From contig NZ_LMUK01000038.1 of the NCBI RefSeq assembly GCF_009766005.1, positions 297,686 to 361,685 on the forward strand: a stretch of DNA of 64,000 nucleotides. Direction: 5' to 3'. A program made the position numbers and the translations under genes. This document shows positions 27,147 through 35,044 of the stretch, one piece after another. The first letter of the stretch is position 1. Every line of letters begins with the position of its first letter. The notes beneath the pieces were generated by a model. That model saw only the letters and a program-made list of their open reading frames with translations, had not been told where the DNA came from and did not search any database. The DNA comes from Bradyrhizobium sp. S69 (GTDB taxonomy: Bacteria > Pseudomonadota > Alphaproteobacteria > Rhizobiales > Xanthobacteraceae).

Positions 27147-27284
27147 TGGCTGCCGAAAAGCCTGTACAAGCTGGGGAAGGCTTGCGGCAAATGCGCGAAA
27201 AGCCTGACATCGGCGCGGAATCGTTTTAGAACAGCGGCTTCGCGATTTCATCGCCTTCACCAACGTGTCAGTTCCTGATCGATC

Positions 27285-27896
27285 ATGCCTGCCATTCCGT
27301 CGAATAAACCTTTTCGTGTCGGCCGTTCCCGCACCGGGCTTGGCCTGTTCGCCACCAAGCCGATCAAAAAGGGCGCCAAGATCGTCCGCTATTTTGGTCC
27401 GTTGCTGGATTCCAAGAAGAAAAAAGACGACGCGATCGAGAACAAATACCTGTTCGAGCTCAACAACCGCTGGACCATCGACGGCTCGGTGCGCAAGAAC
27501 GTCGCGCGCTACATCAATCACGCCTGCAAGCCCAACGCGGAATCCGATGTTCGCCCACGCAAGCGCAAGGTGGTGATCCGCGCCATCAAGAACATCGAGC
27601 CCGGCGACGAGATCAACTACGATTACGGCACCGATTACTTCAAGGCCTATCTGAAGCCGATCGGCTGCAAATGCGACGCCTGCGAAAAGAAGCGCAAGAA
27701 GAAGCGCGCCGAGGCGAGGGTGGAGCGGCTGCGCCTGAAAGAAAAGGCGGAGCGGAAAGCCTTGAAGCAGGCCGAGAAGCTCGCGAGCGCCAAAGCCGGG
27801 ACGCGCAAGCTCAACGGCGCCAAAGCGACTGCAAAGCCAACTGTAAGGCAAAGTGCAAAAGCCGGCGCAAAGGCCAACGGCCACGCCTCGATGTAG
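27285..27896 (+). CDS. SET-domain protein lysine methyltransferase with basic tail
   Basis: The 203-residue protein carries a complete small SET domain: GLGLFATKPIKKGAKIVRYFG, VARYINHACKPNAES (Asn78-His79, Cys81) and GDEINYDYGTDYF. These are the S-adenosylmethionine and catalytic motifs. A post-SET-like CxCxxC (Cys128, Cys130, Cys133) follows and could bind zinc together with Cys81. The last 70 residues are almost all Lys, Arg, Ala and Glu (KKRKKKRAEARVERLRLKEKAERKALKQ), like a histone H1 tail, suggesting nucleic-acid binding or a self-methylation target. Bacterial substrates are poorly known; ribosomal or nucleoid proteins are candidates. It is monocistronic. Confidence 0.92.
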   Translation: MPAIPSNKPFRVGRSRTGLGLFATKPIKKGAKIVRYFGPLLDSKKKKDDAIENKYLFELNNRWTIDGSVRKNVARYINHACKPNAESDVRPRKRKVVIRAIKNIEPGDEINYDYGTDYFKAYLKPIGCKCDACEKKRKKKRAEARVERLRLKEKAERKALKQAEKLASAKAGTRKLNGAKATAKPTVRQSAKAGAKANGHASM

Positions 27897-28035
27897 CCCG
27901 CCGGCGGCTTTTTCAAGAAGCAGCCCGCGACGCGCGCTCCCGAAACCCGATCCATTTTCCGGCCGGTTCCCTTGAGGGAACTGCGATGTCGTTGGAATTA
28001 TTTTCTAAACCGGACCGACAATCCGGTGGTAAGAT

Positions 28036-28061
28036 ATGGTGCCTTTTGACAGAGGCACCAT
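28036..28061 (+). promoter_or_regulatory. Hairpin just upstream of a zinc-ribbon gene
   Basis: ATGGTGCCT and AGGCACCAT form a perfect 9-bp stem with an 8-base loop. The stem ends a few bases before the AAGGCG ribosome-binding sequence of the gene at 28077. It could regulate translation or processing. Confidence 0.55.
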
Positions 28062-28076
28062 TTCAAGGCGCTCGCG

Positions 28077-28310
28077 ATGCCACACGCCGGAAAATACGAC
28101 AACGAACTATTGCCGATCATCGCACGACCGCGCTGCCCCGAATGCGCGACCAGGATGATCACGACGGCTGTTTCGGAAGGGCCGGAGGGATTTGAGCACC
28201 GATCGTTCGAATGCCTGAAATGCGGCCACTCGGAAAAGAAAGTTGTTGCCGTCGATCCCGTGATCTCTTTGGACTCAATCAACGGCGAGCCAAAGCCGTC
28301 TGATACGTAG
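28077..28310 (+). CDS. Zinc-ribbon micro-protein 1 (77 residues)
   Basis: The product has two Cys pairs, RPRCPECATRM and FECLKCGHSEKK, spaced about 30 residues apart, forming a likely zinc ribbon. The same frame, RP-x-CPxC-x3-M ... ECLxCGHxE, appears in two other small genes of this window (28601 and 58350). The C terminus is a short acidic tail. AAGGCG precedes the ATG, and a perfect hairpin lies just before it. Function unknown; such ribbons often bind RNA, DNA or protein partners. A family B repeat begins at its stop codon. Confidence 0.75.
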   Translation: MPHAGKYDNELLPIIARPRCPECATRMITTAVSEGPEGFEHRSFECLKCGHSEKKVVAVDPVISLDSINGEPKPSDT

Positions 28311-28428
28311 AGCATGATCTCAAAAAGTGTATGGCGGCTCTCCCTCGCGATAAACGCGAAGCGTTTGCGCGGAGATCATGCTCAAATAAATCGATAGAGC
28401 CGCTTCGAAGATAAGTCATCCCGCTCTA
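28310..28428. repeat. Dispersed repeat family B, copy 1
   Basis: Perfect 12-base inverted arms GAGCATGATCTC (28310-28321) and GAGATCATGCTC (28372-28383) enclose about 50 bases. These include CGCGAAGCGTTTGC, itself an inverted repeat. A second, more diverged copy is at 58845-58965, sharing GCGAAGCGTTTGC and ATCATGCTCAAA. The left arm abuts the stop codon of the zinc-ribbon gene. Confidence 0.8.
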
Positions 28429-28600
28429 GCTGTGGCGTTATACCTTCGGCCTCATCGCGGATTTCTTTATTGCTAGCTTTTGGTTGTATTTTATATGCAC
28501 GAATCTAAAGGTTGAGTTATACTGACTCCATCACCGCGTGGACCCAGGCAGTTATCGGTGACTGAGAGTGTGATGCTCCCGCCCTAGCAAGGAGGGAGAA

Positions 28601-28765
28601 ATGCTGCCGAAATTTGTGCGGCCAAACTGCCCCAAGTGCGACATGGCCATGATCGTCACGCAAGGCTTTGACCGAGAGCAGAATCATCAGACGTTCGAGT
28701 GCCTGCGGTGCGGACACGTTGAGGCACCGCAGCCGCTGCAACAATCCCGGCGCCGGACAGGATAA
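28601..28765 (+). CDS. Zinc-ribbon micro-protein 2 (54 residues)
   Basis: A 54-codon gene preceded by an excellent AAGGAGGGAG site. The protein is FVRPNCPKCDMAMIVTQGFD followed by a short linker, then FECLRCGHVEAPQ and a basic C terminus. The two CxxC pairs make a zinc ribbon close to those at 28077 and 58350. It is smaller than genes that pipelines usually call. An AT-rich stretch (28455-28540) upstream may hold its promoter. Function unknown. Confidence 0.75.
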   Translation: MLPKFVRPNCPKCDMAMIVTQGFDREQNHQTFECLRCGHVEAPQPLQQSRRRTG

Positions 28766-28841
28766 GGCCATCTCCGCCAAGAGTCTGTTAGTGGGTCCGT
28801 ACTCCTGGGCCTCATCCTGACAGGCCGTGAAGCTATCTCGG

Positions 28842-28983
28842 ACCTCATCCTGAGGAGCGCGCTCTCTCGGCAGCGCACTTGCGCTGTCCGGTGCGCGCGT
28901 CTCGAAGGATGGCGGCTGGCACGGCAGCGACCCCGCGGCCATCCTTCGAGACGCGGCCAAGAGGCCGCTCCTCAGGATGAGGT
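28842..28983. repeat. Dispersed repeat family C, copy 1 (nested inverted arms)
   Basis: Outer arms of 18 bases (28842-28859, ACCTCATCCTGAGGAGCG; 28966-28983) are exact inverted copies. Inner arms GTCTCGAAGGATGG (28899-28912) and CCATCCTTCGAGAC (28939-28952) are also exact. The right half is shared with 56811-56854. It is typical of dispersed elements in this group of bacteria. The 18-mer AAACTTCGGAAACGATGT follows at 29007 and recurs at 55705. Confidence 0.85.
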
Positions 28984-29044
28984 CGGGAGAGTAGCTGATG
29001 TGATTCAAACTTCGGAAACGATGTCCTAAATGGGGCAGCTTCTC

Positions 29045-29332
29045 TCAGAACTTGCCGGAGCCGGCACTGGCGTCATACAGCCACTTCGAGGTCTCCTGGT
29101 CGGTCCAACCTGGAACCGCGAAGTGCTTGGGCCTGACAGCGCGTTGAGCTGGGTAGTGGTCTTCTGAATGATAGCCTTCTGAAAGGTAGCGTAGGGGAAC
29201 GGCAACGCGGTGGCCGGCGTGTAAGTGCGCGTGGTGTGGCTTGAAGCGATGCGCCGCGGCGGCGCCGGTGGAAGCGCACAACGCGATGATCGACAGGCCG
29301 AACGCCAGCCTCAAGGCCAGAATGGATCGCAT
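29045..29332 (-). CDS. Small secreted protein, His-rich
   Basis: With start at 29332 the product is 95 residues and begins MRSILALRLAFGLSIIALCA, with a signal peptide ending near STGAAAAHR. The mature protein starts His-rich (HRFKPHHAHLHAGHR) and ends with FAVPGWTDQETSKWLYDASA. I recall VPGWTD...W-type endings in small exported Bradyrhizobium proteins. The His cluster could bind metal. Longer starts (29395) add a non-signal leader and are less likely. Function unknown. Confidence 0.65.
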   Translation of the reverse strand: MRSILALRLAFGLSIIALCASTGAAAAHRFKPHHAHLHAGHRVAVPLRYLSEGYHSEDHYPAQRAVRPKHFAVPGWTDQETSKWLYDASAGSGKF

Positions 29333-29433
29333 CGTATGTGCTCCCGCGTCCGTCATGATGTGCGCCCGCACGCATCGGTGCAAAGCGCCGCTCAATGATA
29401 AGGACTCGGCCGGACGATCCAGTATTCCAGGCG

Positions 29434-29676
29434 TCAGTGATCAAGCAGCCAGTTTTGCAACACGCGCCACAGCCGGATCGGGCAGAGCGTCCGGCCGATA
29501 CTGGTCTCGACGGCCTGCACCTGCGCGAACACGAACACGCCGGTGGTGTGCACCAGCGGTTCCGGCATGTTGAGCGAGTGGGCCAGGAATCGCGTGGTGA
29601 GCCGGGTCGCCAGATCGAGCAGCCAGGGTAACGCTGAGGCGAACGGGGAATTGTCGGGTCGAAAAATCGGGGTCAT
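29434..29676 (-). CDS. Hypothetical 80-residue protein divergent from XRE regulator
   Basis: The product (MTPIFRPDNSPFASALPWLL...TTRFLAHSLNMPEPLVHTTGVFVFAQVQAVETSIG) has an amphipathic helical N-terminal half and no Cys. GGAG lies shortly before the ATG. It diverges from the XRE regulator at 29774 with a palindrome between them, suggesting it is that regulator's target. No family function is recognised. Small size leaves some doubt. Confidence 0.55.
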   Translation of the reverse strand: MTPIFRPDNSPFASALPWLLDLATRLTTRFLAHSLNMPEPLVHTTGVFVFAQVQAVETSIGRTLCPIRLWRVLQNWLLDH

Positions 29677-29722
29677 GGTGATCTCCTGACCCCCAAGATG
29701 ATCCGGCCCGGTAGCTGATACG

Positions 29723-29739
29723 ATTACCTCGGACGTAAT
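29723..29739. promoter_or_regulatory. Candidate XRE operator ATTAC-N7-GTAAT
   Basis: ATTACCTCGGACGTAAT is a 5-base-arm palindrome with a seven-base spacer in the 97-base gap between the divergent genes at 29676 and 29774. Its place suggests autoregulation by the XRE protein. Only one copy is seen. Confidence 0.45.
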
Positions 29740-29773
29740 GGAATGGCCGAAATTCGCGTGCTAGGTTTTCGCT

Positions 29774-30598
29774 ATGATGAACCCACAGACCGCGACAGCG
29801 CGAGCCGAGCGAACCCAGCCCGTCCATGTCGGCGACCATTTGCGCGAGTGGCGGCAGCGCCGCCATCTCAGCCAGCTTGATCTCGCCGGTGACGCCGAGA
29901 TCTCGGCGCGCCATTTGAGTTTTGTCGAAACCGGCCGTGCCGCGCCGTCGCGCGACATGGTGTTGAAGCTCGCCGAGCGGCTCGATGTACCCTTGCGCGA
30001 GCGCAACGTGCTGTTGGTGGCGGCCGGCTTCGCGCCGGCGTTTCCGCAGCGTTCGCTCGACGATCCCGCGCTGAAATCGGCGCGGGCTGCGATCGATCTG
30101 GTGCTGAAGGCGCATGAGCCGAACCCGGCGCTGGCGGTCGACCGGCACTGGAATCTGGTGTCGGCCAACCGCATGGTGGCGCCGCTGCTCGAGGGCATCC
30201 CGGAGCGTCTGCTCGGCCAGCCCTTCAACGTGCTGCGCTTGAGTTTTCACCCGGAGGCGCTGGCGGCGCGCACCGTCAATCTCGCCGAATGGTGCGGGCA
30301 TTTGCTGGAGCGTCTGCACCGGCAGTGCGAGATCACCGCCGATCCCGAACTGATCAAGCTCTATCATGACCTGAAAGCCTTTCCGATCCCGGCGCGCTCC
30401 GGGCCGCTATCGGCCGACAATGTCGCGATCCCCTTCAAGATGCGGCTGGACGGCGATATCTTGAGCTTCTTCTCCACCACCATGATTTTCGGCACGCCGG
30501 TCGACATCACGCTGTCGGAGTTGGCGCTGGAGACCTTCTTCCCGGCGGACGATCTGACCGCCGAACGTATGCGTAATATGGCGGCTGCCCTGAAATAG
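29774..30598 (+). CDS. XRE family regulator with MmyB-type ligand domain
   Basis: The 274-residue protein has an N-terminal helix-turn-helix (HLREWRQRRHLSQLDLAGDAEISARHLSFVETGRAAPSRDMVLKLAERLDV, about 23-75). It is followed by a PAS-like MmyB ligand-binding domain (about 105-270) with DRHWNLVSANRMVAPLLEGIP and LSELALETFFPADD. Proteins of this type bind fatty acids or other small ligands and usually control an adjacent gene. Here the divergent 80-residue gene is the only close candidate. Start may be the second ATG at 29777. Confidence 0.9.
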   Translation: MMNPQTATARAERTQPVHVGDHLREWRQRRHLSQLDLAGDAEISARHLSFVETGRAAPSRDMVLKLAERLDVPLRERNVLLVAAGFAPAFPQRSLDDPALKSARAAIDLVLKAHEPNPALAVDRHWNLVSANRMVAPLLEGIPERLLGQPFNVLRLSFHPEALAARTVNLAEWCGHLLERLHRQCEITADPELIKLYHDLKAFPIPARSGPLSADNVAIPFKMRLDGDILSFFSTTMIFGTPVDITLSELALETFFPADDLTAERMRNMAAALK

Positions 30599-30662
30599 CA
30601 TTCGGCAAGTGCGGCTTGCCGGGTTCCGATTTGGCGCTTATCTCTGGGGCGTCTTCGGGGAA

Positions 30663-31823
30663 ATGCTGATGCGACGGACGATGAGTGGAGCTCGTATTGT
30701 AAAGCTCCTGCAAATGCCGTCGGTCACTTCCTTACGCGTTATCGCGCGGATGGCTTTTGTCGTCGTCGTGTCGCTGGTGGCCCGGCCGGATCTGGTTTGG
30801 GCGCTGGGGTGCAATGCCGGCGTCAACGTCAACAGCTTTCAGAATTTCAGCGCCGCCGAGCAAGAGGCCATCGTCCAGCAATTGGTGACTTCCGGCGCCC
30901 ATTGCGTCCGAACGTCGTTGCGGCCGGACGACAAGGATATCCACCTTGCGAAGGAATTGCAGGACAAGGGCGTTGGACTGGTGTTGGTGCCCGGCGCCGA
31001 ATTTCTTCCTGGCACCCAAGCAAGACCTGCCGATGCCAAGCGCAATATGCGCAGCGCGCTTCCGCTCAGTGCGGCCGATCCCGAGCGTTCCAGGGTTTCG
31101 TACCAGTCCCTGTTCGACAAATTGGACGCGAACGGAATCGTTCTGGCCGGGGTTGAGCTTGGAAATGAGATCAACTGGACCGATTTCAACGGAGACTTTC
31201 CTATCCCCGGCAAGGGCAAGGCTTTCACCGTGGAAGATCTCGCCCGGGACCCCGAGGCTCAACAGGTTGCCCGCGGGTTCCTGCAATATTTGAAAGTGCT
31301 GGCCGCCTTGAAGGAAGTGCGCGATCACTCGAAGCTCAATCGGCAAACGCCGATCATCTCCGCCGGGATGGCCGGCGTTACCGGCGGCGCATGGCAACAG
31401 AAACTGGGGGTCGATGGCGTTTCGATACCGGCCACGTATGCGTTTATGCGCGCCCACGGTCTCGACAAGCTCGTCGACGGCTACGGGGTGCATTATTATC
31501 CCCCGGAAGTGAAACCAGGCGACAAGGCGGCCGCCGCCCAGCGCCTGTCCGTCCTCAATAGCGATATCTTCCCGCCCGGCAATTCAAAGCCATACTGGCT
31601 CACGGAATGGGGGTTTTCCAGCATTGCGACCTCGTCGGATCAGGACCAGTCACGGGCGGGCTCGGTGACCGAGATGCGGGCTTACTTCCACGGCCTGTTT
31701 TAGCAGGGGCGCTTGGCAGGTATTTTTTGGTACGTCTGGAACGAGCCGGATCGATCCTCTATCTATCGTAACGGCAGCGTGATGGAAGCCGGCAAACGGG
31801 CCATTGCGCCGCTGACGCGATGA
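30663..31823 (+). pseudogene. Exported glycosidase-like protein interrupted by an in-frame TAG
   Basis: The frame encodes a signal peptide (RVIARMAFVVVVSLVARPDLVWA) and a beta/alpha-barrel glycosidase-like protein. The likely acid is Glu169 in ELGNEINW and the likely nucleophile Glu315 in YWLTEWGFSS, as in clan GH-A; DGYGVHYYPP lies between them. A TAG at 31701-31703 ends translation at 346 residues. The same frame then continues for 39 codons (QGRLAGIFWYVWNEPDRSS onward) to TGA at 31821. The tail, with WYVWNEPD, looks like the last barrel strand. This is either a nonsense mutation or a sequencing error. Exact family uncertain. Confidence 0.75.
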
Positions 31824-31899
31824 TGTTTCACACGATAATGTTTCGCAACGTTGATGTTTCACAATGAGCGTTGTTACGCAGCCCGAGGGAGACGCCCCC

Positions 31900-32565
31900 A
31901 TGAGTCAACTCAAGCCCGTTAAGATCGACATTGTTTCCGACGTGGTCTGCCCCTGGTGTTATATCGGCAAGCGCAGAATCGAGAATGCGCTGGCGCTGGT
32001 GCCGGACGTTCCGGTGGAAGTGAACTGGCGGCCGTTCTTCCTCAATTCATGGGTGGCGCGCGAGGGCATCAGCCGCGAGGAATATCTCACCGCGAAGTTC
32101 GGCTCAGTCGAGGCCTACAAGGGCATCGCGGGACGGGTGGTGACCGCGGCCGGCGAAGAGGGCCTGACCTATCGGCCGGACCTCGTCAAACGCCAGCCCA
32201 ACACCATCGATTGCCACCGGCTGATCCATTGGGCCGAAGCCAAGGGCAAGGCCGCCGAGATGAAGCAGCGGCTGATGGAATTGTATTTCAGGGACGGCGG
32301 CGATCTCACCGACATCAACGTGCTGGTGCAGGCCGCGGCCGATTGCGGCCTCGATGCCGACGAAATGCGCAAGCGCCTTGCGACCGATGAGGACGTCGCG
32401 CTGATTTCGGGGCAGGCGCAGGAAGCCGCCGACAAGGGCATCTCCGGCGTGCCGACTTACGTGTTCGCGCAGAAATACGCGGTATCGGGCGCGCAGCCCG
32501 CCGAGCAGCTCGCCCGCGCCATCCGCCAGGTGTCGGCGGAGGTGAACGCGCAGGCGGCTGAATAA
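31900..32565 (+). CDS. DsbA-family (FrnE-like) oxidoreductase
   Basis: The 221-residue protein has a thioredoxin fold with a CPWC active site (Cys17, Cys20 in IVSDVVCPWCYIGKRR), an inserted helical domain (about 60-170) and the cis-Pro loop SGVPTYVFAQKYAVSGAQP. Cytoplasmic FrnE-like proteins of this group (DsbA family, related to 2-hydroxychromene-2-carboxylate isomerase) act in thiol-disulfide exchange. No signal peptide. The start at 31900 follows GAGGGAGA. The ATG at 31864 gives a 12-residue extension. Confidence 0.9.
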   Translation: MSQLKPVKIDIVSDVVCPWCYIGKRRIENALALVPDVPVEVNWRPFFLNSWVAREGISREEYLTAKFGSVEAYKGIAGRVVTAAGEEGLTYRPDLVKRQPNTIDCHRLIHWAEAKGKAAEMKQRLMELYFRDGGDLTDINVLVQAAADCGLDADEMRKRLATDEDVALISGQAQEAADKGISGVPTYVFAQKYAVSGAQPAEQLARAIRQVSAEVNAQAAE

Positions 32566-32667
32566 TCGCGTCCGCGCCGCGGCGCGCCTTTGTCTTGCGC
32601 CCGGCTTTCAGGCTTTTGAATTCTTCCGATCTGAAAAACGTCAACAGGAAATCCCAAGGGAAACCTC

Positions 32668-33306
32668 ATGCTCTATGAACTTCGAACCTACACCGTAAAG
32701 CCCGGTACTCTCGGCGACATGGTCAAGGCGGCGGCCACCGTGTCCGCAGAGATCCGCAAGAATGATTACGGCAAACTTGAAGGCTATTGGTCGACCGAAA
32801 TCGGCGCGCTCAACCAGGTTCTGCATCTGTGGAGCTACAGCGATTACGCCGAACGCGCGCGGGTGCGCGGCGAACTCGCCAACAATCCGCGCTGGGTCAG
32901 CGAGTACATTCCGCTGATCCGGCCCTTGATCGTGCGTCAGGATATCCGCCTGCTCAACGCCGTGCGGGCGCCGGTGGCGCCGGCGTCAGCCGGCAACATC
33001 TATGAGCTTCGCAACTATCGCGCCAAGCCGCTTGGCGCGGTCAGGCAGTGGCTGGATGCTTTCACCGCGGCGCTGCCGGCGCGCGAGAAATATTCCAAGA
33101 TCGTGGGCCTCTGGCAGACCGAAGCGGGCCAGCCGAACGAAGTTTGTCACCTCTGGGCCTATAAGGATTTGAACGCGCGCGCCGAGGCCCGCGCCGCCGC
33201 TATGAAGGATCCGGCGTGGCAGGAGTTTTTGGGCAAGGGCTCCGCGCTGCTCGAAGAGATGCACTCGACCATCATGCTGCCGACGCCGCACTCGCCGCTG
33301 AAGTGA
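32668..33306 (+). CDS. NIPSNAP-family protein with two repeats
   Basis: The 212-residue protein holds two ferredoxin-like NIPSNAP (dimeric alpha/beta barrel) domains. The first is at about 1-100 (MLYELRTYTVKPGTLGDMVK...LNQVLHLWSYSDYAERARVR). The second is at about 108-205 (IYELRNYRAKPLGAVRQWLD...NEVCHLWAYKDLNARAEAR). The two halves clearly arose by duplication. Function in bacteria is unknown. It follows the DsbA-like gene by about 100 bases on the same strand. GGAAATCCCAAGGGA provides the ribosome-binding region. Confidence 0.9.
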   Translation: MLYELRTYTVKPGTLGDMVKAAATVSAEIRKNDYGKLEGYWSTEIGALNQVLHLWSYSDYAERARVRGELANNPRWVSEYIPLIRPLIVRQDIRLLNAVRAPVAPASAGNIYELRNYRAKPLGAVRQWLDAFTAALPAREKYSKIVGLWQTEAGQPNEVCHLWAYKDLNARAEARAAAMKDPAWQEFLGKGSALLEEMHSTIMLPTPHSPLK

Positions 33307-33353
33307 GGGCTTGCTCGGGATGAGATTTGATTGAGCCGGGGCTATCCGCGCGC

Positions 33354-33514
33354 TTCCCTTCACCTCTCCCCGGCGGGGAGAGGTCGATTTGCTCCCGGCG
33401 ATGCGAAGCATCGTCCGGTGCAAATCGGGTGAGGGCTCTTCTGCCAAACGAGAGGTCCTAACCCCTCACCCGGCGCTACGCGCCGACCTCTCCCAAAGGG
33501 AGAGGTGAAGGGAA
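33354..33514. repeat. Dispersed inverted repeat family D
   Basis: Perfect 17-base arms TTCCCTTCACCTCTCCC (33354-33370) and their inverse (33498-33514) bound the element. Inside are further inverted pieces: GATTTGC/GCAAATC, GATGCGAAGCATC and GGCGCTACGCGCC. The whole can fold into one branched structure. It separates the NIPSNAP gene from the acyltransferase gene on the other strand. Confidence 0.85.
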
Positions 33515-33557
33515 ATCGCTGCCAATTCAATCATACTGTGGAGGCGGGCAGCGCTTT

Positions 33558-34772
33558 TTACGCGGATCGCGGCGAACGTTCCCTGATAAACCGTATGGCG
33601 CGGCGCGCCTGTTCGCGCGCCGTGTTGCGCGCCACGATCGCCCCGTGGATCATCGACACCACCGGATCGCCCGACCGCAGCGGGATCAGCACGTCGCCGA
33701 TCGCAAAACGGCCGCGCCAGATCGGGTTGATCATGGGGTGATCGGGGCTCGCGGTGGAATCGGCCGACGCAATCGCCGGATCGGCGCAGAGATGCCGCGT
33801 CAGTTCCAAGGTGAGCTGCACCCCCGGTGAGATCTTTGCAAAGCGCGCGTCAACGCCGATCTTGAAGAAGAACGCGCGGTCCTGATGCCGCAGCACGATC
33901 CCGGCGGCGACCGGCGTTGCTCCGGCGCGCAAGGTCACGATCTCGCATTGTCCTGATGCCGCCAGCGCTGGGGTGGCGCGGCGGATGAAGCGCGCATCGC
34001 CATCGTTCTGCGCCAAGGCGGTGCCGCGCGCGCCCTTCCAGCCGGAGGCCTCCAGCGCCAGAAAAGTTTCGAGCGCGGATGCGACGTCCTGGGGCGTGCG
34101 CGCGACGTCGAACTGGACCGCGCCATGCTCGGCCAAACGATGTCGAAGCCGGCGCAATTCCTTCAGTTTCTTGGTGCCCAGCGCATCGTGCAGCAACTGG
34201 TCGGCATCGCGTGTCGCGTCGAGACAGGCGCGCAGACCGGAGTGCAGCACACGGGGGCGCAGTCCATGTTGCCGCGATACTTCCGCGAAGGCCTGCATCG
34301 CCGCGCCTTCAAGCGACATGTCGCGCAGCACCAGTGCGTGCGCACCGGCGTTTCGCGCCTGCTGCATCAGTTGCGCCGCGGCATCCACCGCCATGCCGCG
34401 ATCGAGCGGCGGCGCACACAGCGTGCCGTAGGGATGGGCGCTGACCAGCGCCGGCAGCGGGATCTTTAGGGCGTGCCATAGCGAGATCACGGGCATCAGC
34501 CCGATCAACCGGTCTTCGCGCCACGCACCCAGCGCCGACGTTCGGTTACGGCCCTGCGCCGAGGCATTGACCGCCAACTCCCATTCGGGAAGGTAATAGC
34601 CATTCGGCTCGGCGGCGCGCCCGGCGAGCGCCTGCCACTGATCGAGGGGAATTTCCGTGATTGGGATCAGGGCGCTGCCCTGCGGCGCAGCCGCATCCGA
34701 CGGCGCATAGTTGTCCGCCGCATCTTTTTTCGATGCGCGACGAACCATCGTTGTGTCGGCAATATAGGCCAA
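33558..34772 (-). CDS. GNAT/FemAB-like acyltransferase (BioF2-like)
   Basis: The 404-residue protein shows the double-GNAT architecture of BioF2/CelD-like acyltransferases. Its N-terminal half has EPNGYYLPEWELAVNAS and ALGAWREDRLIGLMPV. The C-terminal half has KELRRLRHRLAEHGAVQFDVARTPQDVASALETFLALEASGWKGARGTAL, and GATPVAAGIVLRHQDRAFFFKIGVDARFAKISPGVQLTLEL. Related proteins are linked to exopolysaccharide, cellulose or sphingolipid-type modification. No signal peptide; likely cytoplasmic. The substrate is unknown and no polysaccharide genes are near. Confidence 0.85.
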   Translation of the reverse strand: MAYIADTTMVRRASKKDAADNYAPSDAAAPQGSALIPITEIPLDQWQALAGRAAEPNGYYLPEWELAVNASAQGRNRTSALGAWREDRLIGLMPVISLWHALKIPLPALVSAHPYGTLCAPPLDRGMAVDAAAQLMQQARNAGAHALVLRDMSLEGAAMQAFAEVSRQHGLRPRVLHSGLRACLDATRDADQLLHDALGTKKLKELRRLRHRLAEHGAVQFDVARTPQDVASALETFLALEASGWKGARGTALAQNDGDARFIRRATPALAASGQCEIVTLRAGATPVAAGIVLRHQDRAFFFKIGVDARFAKISPGVQLTLELTRHLCADPAIASADSTASPDHPMINPIWRGRFAIGDVLIPLRSGDPVVSMIHGAIVARNTAREQARRAIRFIRERSPRSA

Positions 34773-34896
34773 TTCCCCGGTATCCCGCTTCTTCCGTAAT
34801 TCCGGGACACGCTAAACGAAAGATTGGAAAATACCGTTGGCACGGCGGCTCAATTTGAGCGGTAATGTTAACGGGTTGTTGATCATGTGGTAGGCG

Positions 34897-35038
34897 TCTA
34901 GAGCGTTTTCGAGCCAACGGGTCGCGCGAATGCGCGCCCGATGACAGGCTCCGTGGGTACCGGTTCGCGTGAAGAAAACGCGTCAAAACAAAAGATTAGA
35001 GCCCCGTTCCGATTCCATCGGAACGGAAAAGGCTCTAG
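34897..35038 (+). repeat. Dispersed repeat family A, copy 2 (full)
   Basis: This is the inverted counterpart of 27012-27146. It starts TCTAGAGCGTTTTCGAGCC and ends with a hairpin TTCCGATT/CATCGGAACGG inside TAGAGCC...GGCTCTAG. It lies between the divergently placed acyltransferase gene and the 3' end of the quinoprotein gene. Confidence 0.85.
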
Positions 35039-35044
35039 CCGCGG

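Noticed and set aside
34868..34882. CtrA-like TTAA-N7-TTGA upstream of the acyltransferase gene
   Set aside because: The second half-site is imperfect and the gene has no link to the cell cycle.
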